Of a stretch of DNA of 64,000 nucleotides, positions 7,626 through 15,397 are shown piece by piece. Both the position numbers and the translations under genes were made by a program. Source of the stretch: Halorhabdus tiamatea SARL4B. Its GTDB lineage: Archaea; Halobacteriota; Halobacteria; Halobacteriales; Haloarculaceae. Every line of letters starts with the position of its first letter. Position 1 is the first letter of the stretch. The notes under the pieces are model-generated. The model was not told the DNA's origin, searched no databases, and saw nothing but the letters and a program-made list of their open reading frames with translations. Location of the stretch: NCBI RefSeq assembly GCF_000470655.1, contig NC_021921.1:930001-994000 (forward strand), given 5' to 3'.

Positions 7626-8624
7626 TCAGTCCAGCTGACGGTCGAGACGACCCCGGACCGTCTCCTCGATAGTGTGACGGACTTCCCAGCCGAGAGTCTC
7701 ACGCGCTGCGCTCGTATCGACGCCGAACGCCGAAACGAGTGTCTCGTCGCCGGCGCGTGGGTTCTCGACCAGTTCGACGTCTGCGTCGAGACCGTACTCG
7801 CCGGCGATCGACTGGATCCGCTCGGCAACAGTCATGATCGAAGGGTCCTCGTCGCTGGCGATCTCGTAGCGCTCGACGCCCGTTTCGCCCGCCGCGAGCT
7901 GCTCGGCGAGACGTTCGGCGCTGCGGACGTACGCCCGGGCGACGTCCTTGACGTGGATGTAGTTGCGCGCCTGCGTGCCCGGTTCGTAGACCGTGAGCGT
8001 CTCGCCCTCGAGGAGTCGACCCAGGAAGAAGTTGATGACCGTCCCCTTCGAGACGGTCTGGTCGCCGATGTGATGACTCCCGTAGAGGTTCGACTTGAGG
8101 AAGAGGTGGGCCGGGAACGCGCCATCGGCGTAGGTCTCGATGGCCTGTTCGCCGAGGACTTTCGTCCGGCCGTACCAGTTCATCGGGTCGCGTGGCTGCT
8201 CGACGGTGATCGGGAACGACTCGGGGTCGCCCAGTACAGCCATGCTGAAGGGGAAGACGAGCGCCGCGCCACGCTGCCGGCAGAACCACGCGACGTTGTG
8301 CGTCCCGACGACGTTGGTCTCGTAGGCGAGGTCGGCGTTCTCGGTACAGTCGTCGACGCCGCTGACCGCCGCCAGGTGCATGACGATGTCGCTCCCCGCG
8401 AGCGCGTCTTCGAGGCGATCACGGTCTCGAATGTCGACGTGTTCGACGGTGACGTCGCCGATCTCCCGGACGTCGCCGAGATAGAAGTTGTCGATCGCCG
8501 TGAGCTCCCAGTCGGGGTGGGCGTGCTGTAGGCGGTCGACGACGCGGGAGCCGATGAAGCCCGCCGCGCCGGTGACGGCGATCGAGAGCGGTTCGTCGGG
8601 GTCAAACGAGGCATCTTCAGTCAT
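7626..8624 (-). CDS. NAD-dependent epimerase/dehydratase (extended SDR), gene 3 of the operon
   Basis: 332 residues from ATG 8624. It has the Rossmann NAD motif GAAGFIG (19-25) and the catalytic Tyr151-x3-Lys155 (WYGRTK) with Ser127. This is the size and pattern of sugar-nucleotide 4-epimerases and dehydratases; the substrate cannot be told. It overlaps the upstream SDR gene by 4 bp (8621-8624) and is the last of three consecutive SDR genes. The frame is open to 8870, but the leader would be arginine-rich shadow sequence. Confidence 0.85.
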   Translation of the reverse strand: MTEDASFDPDEPLSIAVTGAAGFIGSRVVDRLQHAHPDWELTAIDNFYLGDVREIGDVTVEHVDIRDRDRLEDALAGSDIVMHLAAVSGVDDCTENADLAYETNVVGTHNVAWFCRQRGAALVFPFSMAVLGDPESFPITVEQPRDPMNWYGRTKVLGEQAIETYADGAFPAHLFLKSNLYGSHHIGDQTVSKGTVINFFLGRLLEGETLTVYEPGTQARNYIHVKDVARAYVRSAERLAEQLAAGETGVERYEIASDEDPSIMTVAERIQSIAGEYGLDADVELVENPRAGDETLVSAFGVDTSAARETLGWEVRHTIEETVRGRLDRQLD

Positions 8625-9568
8625 ACGTTGATCTCCTGTCGGTCCCGGAGAACGGTGGCGAGGTCCCGGACGCCCTCTCGCAGGGTCCACTCGGGCTCGA
8701 AGCCAGTCTCGGCGAGGCGGTCGAAGTTGACGTGATAGGAGGGGCCGGGGTGTTCGTCCTCGAGGTAAGTCACGTCGACCGGTGCGACTTCCTCGCTGAC
8801 GACCGCGGCGATCTCGCTGATGCGGTAGTTGCCGGCGTCGCTGCCGACGTTGTAGACGGCCTTCGGCCACGAGTCGGGGTTGCGGGCGGCGTGGGCGAAC
8901 GCCCGGGCGGAATCCCGGACGTGGATGAACGGCCGCCAGTTCGATCCGTCGCCGTAGACCGTCAGCGGCCGGCCGGTCAGCGCCCGGAAGACGAAGTGGT
9001 TGACCACGAGGTTGAAGCGGACGCCCGGGGCGTAGCCGTAGTTGGTGCTCATCCGGAGCGCGGTCGCGTTCGCGCCGGTCTCGGCCGCGAACTCGGCGAC
9101 GCTCTCCTCGGCGGCGACCTTCGCCTCGGCGTAGGGATTGAGCGGGTCGGGCTCGGTCGTCTCGTCGATGTCGGTCGTCGCCGCGCGGCCGTAGTTGTTA
9201 CACGAGGAGGCGAAGACGAGGGTCTCGACGCCGAGTTTCCGGGCGGCGTTGACGACGTTTTCGGTGCCCTCCAGATTGACCGCCATCGTCTCCTCGCGGC
9301 GGTCGTGGGTGCTCGCCGCGCCGGTGATCGCCGCGAGGTGGATCACGGTATCGACGTCACTCATCGCGTTCTCGACGTTGCCGTACTCCCGGACGTCGCC
9401 GCGCCGGAAGTCCAGGTCGCCGTCGACGCGGGCTTCGAGTAGATGGCGTGGCGACCCGCTGGCGAGTGAGTCGAGCACGACGATCCGATCGACGTCGGGG
9501 GCATCGGCGAGCAGCGGCAGGAGGGCGCTGCCGATGTAACCCATCCCGCCCGTCACGAGGACGTCCAT
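8621..9568 (-). CDS. NAD-dependent epimerase/dehydratase (extended SDR), gene 2 of the operon
   Basis: 315 residues with NAD motif GGMGYIG (7-13), Tyr146-x3-Lys150 in NPYAEAK, and ASSCNNYG before it. Closest in style to UDP-glucose/UDP-galactose 4-epimerases and nucleotide-sugar dehydratases. It sits 9 bp behind the SQD1-like gene and overlaps the next SDR gene by 4 bp, so all three should be on one transcript and may act in one sugar pathway. Confidence 0.87.
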   Translation of the reverse strand: MDVLVTGGMGYIGSALLPLLADAPDVDRIVVLDSLASGSPRHLLEARVDGDLDFRRGDVREYGNVENAMSDVDTVIHLAAITGAASTHDRREETMAVNLEGTENVVNAARKLGVETLVFASSCNNYGRAATTDIDETTEPDPLNPYAEAKVAAEESVAEFAAETGANATALRMSTNYGYAPGVRFNLVVNHFVFRALTGRPLTVYGDGSNWRPFIHVRDSARAFAHAARNPDSWPKAVYNVGSDAGNYRISEIAAVVSEEVAPVDVTYLEDEHPGPSYHVNFDRLAETGFEPEWTLREGVRDLATVLRDRQEINV

Positions 9569-9577
9569 GGCAGACGA

Positions 9578-10756
9578 TCAGTCCTCGTCCTCGGTCAGCA
9601 CGCCCGGGAGGAACCGATCCTCGTGGGCCGTGATCCGGTCGTCGTGTTCGACCAGGGTGCCGAGGATCGACCGGACGCCCTCTTCGAAGGTGGTTCCCTG
9701 CCCGTCGATGAGGTCGGCGTAGCGGTCGTTTTCGATCTCCATCTTGTGGGTCTCGTCCTCGTCGCGGGGGTTCTCGTAGTGTTTGACGTCGACGTCGAGA
9801 TCGTACTCGCCCGCGACGTCGGCGATGGTCTCGGCGACCTCGACGATGGAGATCGCACGCGTGACCTGGTTGTAGACGACGTGATCGTCGGGTCGGTCGT
9901 CGGGGTCGATGAGCGCGAGTTGTGCGAGCCCCTCGACGGCGTCCTCCATCGCGACGAACGGTTTGCGCTGCTCGCCCTTGCCGTAGACCGTCATCGGGTA
10001 GCCCGCGACGGCCTGGGCGGCGAAGCGGTGAGCGACGACGCCGAAGTAGTAGTCGAAGTCGAAGCGAGTGGCGAGGCGCGGATCGGCTTCGGTCTCCTCG
10101 ATCCCCGTGCCGTAGGTGATCGCCGTCCGCACGTCCGTGATGGGGATGTCGAACTGCGAGTGCGCCAGGCGCATGTTCGCGGCGTCGTGGCTCTTGGTGA
10201 GGTGGTACCAGCTGCCCGCCATTGCCGGGAACGGGACTTCGTCGTCCTCGCCCTGGTTCTCCATCGTCGCGCCACCCTCGGGGATCGGGAACTCGGGCGC
10301 GCCGTAGACGCCGGTCGTCGTGGTCTCGATGAAGTGAGTGTCCGTCAGGTCGTGTTCTTCGAGGCCCCACAGCAGATTGCGGGTGGCCTGCATGTTGTTG
10401 TGCTGGGTGTAGTTGGCCCGCTCGCCGTTGATCTGGGAATAGGGCGCGGATGGCTGTGCGGCCGTGTGCACGATGGTGTCCGGTTCGTGGACGGCCAGGA
10501 GTTCGTCGACGAAGGACTTCTCGACGAGATCGCCCTCGACGAAGGAGAGGTTCGTGATGTCGTGAACTTCCTCTGCGGCCTCGATGCGCTCGTCGATCGA
10601 GGCGATCGGGACGCCGCTGACGGAGCCGACCTCCTCGACCCACTCCCGTCGCGCGAAGTTGTCGACGAGAATCACGCGGTCGTCGGTTCGCGTCGCGATG
10701 CGGAGGGCAGTCGGCCAGCCGATGTGTCCGTCGCCGCCGGTGACGATGATCGTCAT
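9578..10756 (-). CDS. SQD1-like nucleotide-sugar synthase (UDP-sulfoquinovose synthase family), gene 1 of the operon
   Basis: 392 residues. It has NAD motif GGDGHIG (7-13), VDNFARREW, the SQD1-like box QPSAPYSQIN (101-110) followed by YTQHNN, the TTTTGVYG strand and Tyr184-x3-Lys188 (SWYHLTK). These segments align by eye with SQD1/Agl3, which make UDP-sulfoquinovose from UDP-glucose and sulfite. Family membership is fairly clear; the sulfonation activity is inference. First gene of the operon, with a perfect TrmB-type palindrome 3 bp upstream of its start codon. Confidence 0.75.
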   Translation of the reverse strand: MTIIVTGGDGHIGWPTALRIATRTDDRVILVDNFARREWVEEVGSVSGVPIASIDERIEAAEEVHDITNLSFVEGDLVEKSFVDELLAVHEPDTIVHTAAQPSAPYSQINGERANYTQHNNMQATRNLLWGLEEHDLTDTHFIETTTTGVYGAPEFPIPEGGATMENQGEDDEVPFPAMAGSWYHLTKSHDAANMRLAHSQFDIPITDVRTAITYGTGIEETEADPRLATRFDFDYYFGVVAHRFAAQAVAGYPMTVYGKGEQRKPFVAMEDAVEGLAQLALIDPDDRPDDHVVYNQVTRAISIVEVAETIADVAGEYDLDVDVKHYENPRDEDETHKMEIENDRYADLIDGQGTTFEEGVRSILGTLVEHDDRITAHEDRFLPGVLTEDED

Positions 10757-10758
10757 GT

Positions 10759-10779
10759 GTTACTCACAAAGTGAGTAAC
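10759..10779. promoter_or_regulatory. TrmB-type operator in front of the SDR operon
   Basis: A perfect inverted repeat with 9-bp arms, GTTACTCAC (10759-10767), AAA, GTGAGTAAC (10771-10779). It contains TACT-N8-GAGTA, the same consensus as the site at 1975-1995. It lies 3 bp before the start of the SQD1-like gene, and the minus-strand TATA-like stretch ttatacag is at 10782-10789, a position suited to repression. Confidence 0.6.
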
Positions 10780-10865
10780 TATCTGTATAAGTCTTTCCGT
10801 TGGTTTCCTCTCCGAGTTACTCACTCAATTCGCTCGCTCCTCGAGGTCGGAGGCTCCACCCTGTA

Positions 10866-11216
10866 CTATACTGAATCCTCAGTGAGGTACTCGACGCTTC
10901 GCTGAATGATTTCGTGAGTGAATTCCGTCGTCACGTAGCCCTGTGTTCCCGCCACTGCGTCGTGCTTGACCGTCGCCAGAACCCACGGCGAACAGTACGA
11001 CGTCTTCTCCGGATCATTGCCCGCGATCCAGTCGTCGTCACTGACCTCGATATTGTCGGGGAGGTCACTCAACGTCAGGCCCGCGCAGATGTACTCCTCG
11101 CCGGCGTACGGAATAGTGTCGGCGGCCAGTACCAACCACGGTCGCGGATCCCCACCGATATTGTACGGATCCGGAGCCCAGAACACGTCCCCCCGCTCGA
11201 ACGAGTCACCCCTCAT
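10866..11216 (-). CDS. PemK/MazF-like toxin
   Basis: 116 residues from ATG 11216 (MRGDSFERGDVFWAPDPY). N-terminal RGDVFWAPDP and DPRPWLVLA match the start of the PemK/MazF fold (RGDIxxxxxxP...RPxLVL), whose members cleave mRNA. It overlaps the upstream HTH gene by 11 bp, so the two are one TA-like operon. The frame is open to 11327, but the leader is arginine-rich shadow. Confident in the fold, less so in activity. Confidence 0.7.
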   Translation of the reverse strand: MRGDSFERGDVFWAPDPYNIGGDPRPWLVLAADTIPYAGEEYICAGLTLSDLPDNIEVSDDDWIAGNDPEKTSYCSPWVLATVKHDAVAGTQGYVTTEFTHEIIQRSVEYLTEDSV

Positions 11217-11586
11217 TGCGATGATCGCGGGGATCGACGGCGTGTTCCTGCCATGCCGCCATTTCCGGCGTCTCCTCGTCCGTCTCTCGGTCCGCCAGCG
11301 CGACAGCCGCGTGTCCGGTGGCCGCATCGAGGCTCCGATCGTGATCGCTGGCCCGCCAGTAGTTCCCGCGATGATCGACCCGTCCCCGTTCGCGCAATCG
11401 GACGAGTGTCGGCCCGACGGAGCCGGCTTTGACGTCCGTCTCGGTCGCTATCTCGCTCTGCGTGAAGGCTTCGTCCGGATGGTTCCGCAGGAAGTCGAGA
11501 ATCGTCGCGGCGTTCGTCCCTGGCGTCGGACCATCGCTACCTCCGTCGTCCCCCAATTTCTCGAACCGTTCGTTGCTGATCGGCAT
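11206..11586 (-). CDS. Winged-helix DNA-binding partner of the MazF-like protein
   Basis: 126 residues. A winged-helix core is visible at about 25-75 (AATILDFLRNHPDEAFTQSEIATETDVKAGSVGPTLVRLRERGRV), followed by an Ala/Asp/Glu-rich tail that could hold the toxin. It is the first gene of the pair with the PemK/MazF-like gene. TATA-like sequence lies just upstream (11585-11600). Probably the antitoxin and autoregulator; this replaces the usual AbrB or RHH partner of MazF. Confidence 0.7.
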   Translation of the reverse strand: MPISNERFEKLGDDGGSDGPTPGTNAATILDFLRNHPDEAFTQSEIATETDVKAGSVGPTLVRLRERGRVDHRGNYWRASDHDRSLDAATGHAAVALADRETDEETPEMAAWQEHAVDPRDHRNEG

Positions 11587-11676
11587 AGCTATAGATATGT
11601 ATCGACATGTATTGAATGTATTGGGGGCCGTATGACTGAGGTAACGTAGTCGAAACCGAGATCCTCAGAGTACTGC

Positions 11677-13086
11677 TCAGGCAGTGCTTCGGAGCGCGTC
11701 GATCACGTCGTCGAGTCCGACAAGCGTGAGGTCGTTTCGTTCGGCCGCCGCTTCGCGTACCGACCGGGCGAACCCGCTCCGTGCGAACAGGACGTACTCG
11801 ACGTCCGGGTCACCGCCGGCCGGCGGCGTCCATCTGACGCGTTCGGCATCCTCTTCGAGCTGCGCTAGGACGTCGTAGCCCAGTGGCTGGCTGGTGAACT
11901 TACACTCCCCGAGCAACAGCGTCCCGCCGGTCGTCGGTGCGGCGACGTCGATCTCGTGGCCGTCGTACCACCAGGCTCCCGGATAGCGCGTCATCGTATA
12001 GGACGGGAACAACGTCGGGAGTGCGTCCCGACAGAGTCGTTCGAACGTCCCGCTGACGAAGTCCGGGAGGTGGGGTTCGACGAGGTCGGCATAGGCGTTC
12101 TCGCCGTGGAGTTCGTATCGCCCGGCCTGACCGTGGATGAACCGGAACCAGAACCGAAACAGCGGATCCCGGATCCGATACCGGGTTCGTCTCGTCGTCG
12201 TCGGGTCGACAGTCACTGGATGGGTGCGCTCGATCAGATCGAGCGTTTCGAGTCGGTCGAAGTAGTAACTCGTATCCCGACTCTGCAGGCCGGCTCCCTG
12301 GGCGATCTCGTTTCGGGCGCGATTCCCTCGGGCCATCGACTCCAGGAGAGCGAAAAATCGGTTGACTTCGTCGAGTTCCATCTGCAGGACTGTCTCCGGT
12401 TCGTCGTGGAGCGGTCCTTCCGAATCTAAGAGTGTCCGTGAAACGTTCTCCCCGACGGACCGATCGTCAGAGAGCGGGCGCAGATACCGCGGCGTCCCCC
12501 CAAATATACCGTAGGTGAACACCTGTTCTTCGGGCCCGTACGCAGGGACGAACCGCATCGCCGCGTCGAAGGACAGCTGCGCGAGTTCGATCCGTCCGTT
12601 GGGCGTCTGTGAGACTCTTCCATACAGCGGTGCTCCGCCGTCCAGCACGTGTTCGTGGACCATCCCGATCGACGACCCGGTGAGTACCAGCGTTCCGCCG
12701 CTATCTACCAGTTCGTGATCGACCAGCCGCTGGATCTCCGAGGGGAGCGAGGGCGTGGTCTCGACGAGATACGGAAACTCGTCGAGAACGACGATCGCGT
12801 CGTCCTGAAGGAGGTGTTTCAGGAGCGTCTCCCACTCCGGGCGCACGTCTTCGATCCCCGGATCAACACTCGCCGCATCCGCGAGGAACCGATCGAGTTG
12901 CGTCGCCGGCGTCGTCTGGGTCGCCTGGTGGTAGACAGCGTTCTCACGATCGCGAAGCGAATGCAGGACCAAGGCGGTCTTGCCGATCCGACGACGACCG
13001 TAAATCACGGCCAACTCGAAGTCGTCACTGTCGTACAACGACTCCAGCCGCGCGAGTTCGTCCGCACGATCAACGAATCTGGTCAT
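11677..13086 (-). CDS. Archaeal AAA ATPase with a C-terminal DUF234 nuclease-like domain
   Basis: 469 residues from ATG 13086 (MTRFVDRADELARLES). N-terminal STAND-like ATPase: Walker A GRRRIGKT (30-37), Walker B VVLDEFPYL (99-107). The middle carries a winged helix. The C-terminal DUF234 part has WWYDGHEIDVAAP and LLGECKF, a PD-(D/E)xK-like Asp...Glu-x-Lys pattern. Family members (archaeal ATPase/DUF234) are often mobile or defence-linked; the function is not established. A decayed second copy lies 300 bp upstream. Confidence 0.85.
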   Translation of the reverse strand: MTRFVDRADELARLESLYDSDDFELAVIYGRRRIGKTALVLHSLRDRENAVYHQATQTTPATQLDRFLADAASVDPGIEDVRPEWETLLKHLLQDDAIVVLDEFPYLVETTPSLPSEIQRLVDHELVDSGGTLVLTGSSIGMVHEHVLDGGAPLYGRVSQTPNGRIELAQLSFDAAMRFVPAYGPEEQVFTYGIFGGTPRYLRPLSDDRSVGENVSRTLLDSEGPLHDEPETVLQMELDEVNRFFALLESMARGNRARNEIAQGAGLQSRDTSYYFDRLETLDLIERTHPVTVDPTTTRRTRYRIRDPLFRFWFRFIHGQAGRYELHGENAYADLVEPHLPDFVSGTFERLCRDALPTLFPSYTMTRYPGAWWYDGHEIDVAAPTTGGTLLLGECKFTSQPLGYDVLAQLEEDAERVRWTPPAGGDPDVEYVLFARSGFARSVREAAAERNDLTLVGLDDVIDALRSTA

Positions 13087-13388
13087 GATTCTTCTGCGTG
13101 GGCGACCATTATAAGTACTGTGATTAGTATAATCCAACTTCGCAGAAATTGATTTCGTAGAAGTGAATCTCTACTAATTGCGACTTTGTTACAGGCGTCT
13201 CGAGCGCAGCGCTGTGAGACTGGATCGCAAGTAGGCTGCTCCGCCGTCGATATTGACCGTGGTGAAACCAGTCGGCTGCCGGCTGGACCGGTTTCTGGTC
13301 GGTGGATGTCCGAATCCCGCCACGCGCATCTGTCGTCGAGGCCAGCAAAAGGCTATACGTAATTATCGCAGTCATCATTATCGAGAGT
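13087..13388. other. Intergenic region between the ATPase and its remnant
   Basis: It contains AT-rich TATA-like stretches in front of the ATPase start (13110-13130), a promoter on the minus strand. I see no gene in the rest. Confidence 0.4.
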
Positions 13389-13755
13389 ATGACCTTCCAC
13401 GATCGGGCGGCGGAACTCGATGCTCTCGGGACAGCGTTCGAATCGTCGTGGTGAACTCGGTCCCTACGCCGACGTCGGACGGTGGTGGTACGGCGAAGAC
13501 GAGATCGACAGCGTCGGGCTCGCTCCCGGGGACGATCGGATCCTCTTCGCGGAATGTACGTGGACAACACAGCCAGTCGGTCACGGACTCGCGTCACAGC
13601 TCCGTGAGAAGGCCGAGCGGGTGCGATGGGGACCGGAGACGCGTGAGGCGGCGTTCGCGCTGTTCTCGAAAAGCGGGTTCGTCGACGGACTCCCGGACGA
13701 GCTGGGCGAGAACTGGTCGCTGTACGGACTAGACGAGATCGAGGCACTGCTGTAA
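13389..13755 (+). pseudogene. Remnant of a second DUF234-type ATPase
   Basis: ATG at 13389 gives MTFHDRAAELDALGTAFESSW then TGA, which aligns with the first 21 residues of the intact ATPase. A frame starting about 13420 then gives YADVGRWWYGEDEIDSVGLAPGD and LFAECTWTTQPVGHGLASQL, matching its DUF234 end. About 330 central codons, including all the ATPase motifs, are missing. The Glu-x-Lys of the intact copy (ECKF) is ECTW here, so the nuclease-like site is lost too. It is on the opposite strand to the intact gene. Confidence 0.75.
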
Positions 13756-13787
13756 CGAGAAGAAAACGGGAGTGTCTGGTTGTACCG

Positions 13788-14234
13788 TCAGATCCGGTGG
13801 AATTCCTCGAGTACGTCTTCGGGGACGGGGTTGGTGTACTCGAACGGTTCGTCCGCACAGAGCGCTTCGAAGTCGCGATCGGTCGTGAGCAGTCGATCGG
13901 CGTCCGCTTCACGCGCCACGGCAAGATAAAAACAGTCGTAGACATCGTGGTTTTTCTCGGCACTGATCTCGTAAGCTTCGAGGAGGAGCGCCGGATCGAT
14001 CCGAACGGTCTCCATCGGATACTGTAACAGTGACGTGACGGCGTTGCGCGCCTCGACGGTCGGGACGTCGAGATCCTCGAGTACCCACTGGACACGGAGC
14101 GGCAAGTAGCCGAAGGTCAAAAGCGTGTGCTCGCCCCGGAGGGCGGGGACGAGGTGCTCTGTGACGTACGGATGCCCGGGATGGTCCTCCAGCAACTGGA
14201 TTGCCAACGCGTTGACGTCAGCCAGGAGTCGCAT
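13788..14234 (-). CDS. PIN-domain toxin paired with an AbrB antitoxin
   Basis: 148 residues: MRLLADVNALAIQLL (Asp6 as first acidic residue), then NHDVYDCFYLAVAREADADRLLTTDRDF, which carries the central Asp and the final T-x-D-x-D/F pattern of PIN ribonucleases. It begins directly at the stop of the AbrB gene with no gap. Role inferred from the family: RNA cleavage under antitoxin control. Confidence 0.8.
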   Translation of the reverse strand: MRLLADVNALAIQLLEDHPGHPYVTEHLVPALRGEHTLLTFGYLPLRVQWVLEDLDVPTVEARNAVTSLLQYPMETVRIDPALLLEAYEISAEKNHDVYDCFYLAVAREADADRLLTTDRDFEALCADEPFEYTNPVPEDVLEEFHRI

Positions 14235-14501
14235 CTATCGCCCTCCAAAGGTCGCCTCGCCCGTATCGCGAAACGTGTCTTCTCCCCACTCGTCCCTGTC
14301 TCTCCCCGAGGAGACAGTCTGTAATTCCGGAAGCCGCCGAACCAGCCGGATGTCCCCACCCTCCCGGACGACTTTGAACTCCGTCCCCCCCTCAATCTGT
14401 AGTGCATCTCGCAACTCCTTGGGGATCGTCAATCGCCCACGGTCGTTTATCTCTGCCACCCCGTACGTCTCTTCGGGAACGGACTCCTCCGGACGGCTCA
14501 T
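14235..14501 (-). CDS. AbrB/SpoVT-type antitoxin
   Basis: 88 residues from ATG 14501. The swapped-hairpin AbrB domain is visible at about 13-55 (YGVAEINDRGRLTIPKELRDAL, then FKVVREGGDIRLVRR). The acidic tail is the likely toxin clamp. First gene of a two-gene operon with the PIN toxin. A perfect palindrome 31 bp upstream is the likely operator. Confidence 0.82.
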   Translation of the reverse strand: MSRPEESVPEETYGVAEINDRGRLTIPKELRDALQIEGGTEFKVVREGGDIRLVRRLPELQTVSSGRDRDEWGEDTFRDTGEATFGGR

Positions 14502-14532
14502 GTAATCACCACAGATACATCTACAATGTTTG

Positions 14533-14553
14533 ATCACCAAAAGTTTTGGTGAT
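14533..14553. promoter_or_regulatory. Perfect palindrome between divergent genes
   Basis: ATCACCAAAA (14533-14542), G, TTTTGGTGAT (14544-14553): 10-bp arms around a single base. It lies 32 bp before the AbrB antitoxin start and about 80 bp before the divergent zinc-finger gene. Best read as the AbrB operator; it may act on both sides. Confidence 0.6.
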
Positions 14554-14634
14554 TGGATTTGTTTGACGTGGTCCGTCAGTGGGCCGACCAGAGAACAGCC
14601 AACATACTTCTCTCACCGGAACAACGCGGCACGT

Positions 14635-15345
14635 ATGCCTGACGGAACCTGTTTCCTCTGCGGGGACAGCTACACGAAACGTGGAATGGCTCGGCACCTC
14701 CAGTCGTGTCTCGCTGACACCGCGTCGAGTGGGGAAGACTCGGCGGCCATCATCCAAATCGTAGGCGAACATCGACCCGACTACTGGCTGTACGTTGCGA
14801 TTGCCCCCTCCACGACGCTGGCAACGCTAGACGAATTCCTGCGGGGCTTCTGGGTCGAGTGCTGTGGCCACCTGAGTGCGTTCACGATCGACGGCGTGCA
14901 ATACGACCGACCACACGACGAGGATGCCCCGGCGGGGTTCGGGCCGCCGCCGCAGTCGATGGACGTACCTCTCGACGAGGTTCTCGAAAACGTCGATGAC
15001 GCCACATTCGGATACGAGTACGACTTCGGCACGACGACCGCGCTCTCGGTGTCGGTCGTCGAGACGGGATCGTGGGGAGACGACGCGATCGCATCCTCGC
15101 TCGTCAAGGACGTCTCGCCGGTCGAGAACGTGATTGTACTGGCCCGGAACGAACAGCCGGAGCGGACGTGTGCCGACTGTGGCGATCAAGCGACGGTCGT
15201 CTGCCAGCCCTGTCTCCGTGACCCGGACGCCGGGGCGTACTTCTGTGAGTCGTGTGCCGACGCTCACGACGACGGAGAGGGATATCACGCGTTTCTTCCG
15301 GTGGTGAACTCGCCACGGTCCGGTGTGTGCGGGTATCGGGGATGA
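14635..15345 (+). CDS. Zinc-finger protein of the pRiA4b ORF-3 type
   Basis: 236 residues from ATG 14635. The N-terminal C2HC finger is CFLCGDSYTKRGMARHLQSC (6-25). The middle domain (ATLDEFLRGFWVECCGHLSAF) matches the plasmid pRiA4b ORF-3 family, often linked to mobile elements. The C-terminal cysteine cluster CADCG...CQPCLRD...CESCADAHD resembles a B-box-like zinc site. Function unknown; probably nucleic-acid or protein binding. The stop falls exactly where the right end of a TnpB element begins, so the last residues may be set by the insertion. Confidence 0.7.
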   Translation: MPDGTCFLCGDSYTKRGMARHLQSCLADTASSGEDSAAIIQIVGEHRPDYWLYVAIAPSTTLATLDEFLRGFWVECCGHLSAFTIDGVQYDRPHDEDAPAGFGPPPQSMDVPLDEVLENVDDATFGYEYDFGTTTALSVSVVETGSWGDDAIASSLVKDVSPVENVIVLARNEQPERTCADCGDQATVVCQPCLRDPDAGAYFCESCADAHDDGEGYHAFLPVVNSPRSGVCGYRG

Positions 15346-15397
15346 CATCCTCCCCGTCGTTCACGACGGGGTTTCCTCCGTGAGAGTCTCAGCCGGT

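Noticed and set aside
9623-10774. 383-codon frame opposite the SQD1-like gene
   Set aside because: Shadow frame; the minus-strand protein carries the NAD and Tyr-x3-Lys motifs.
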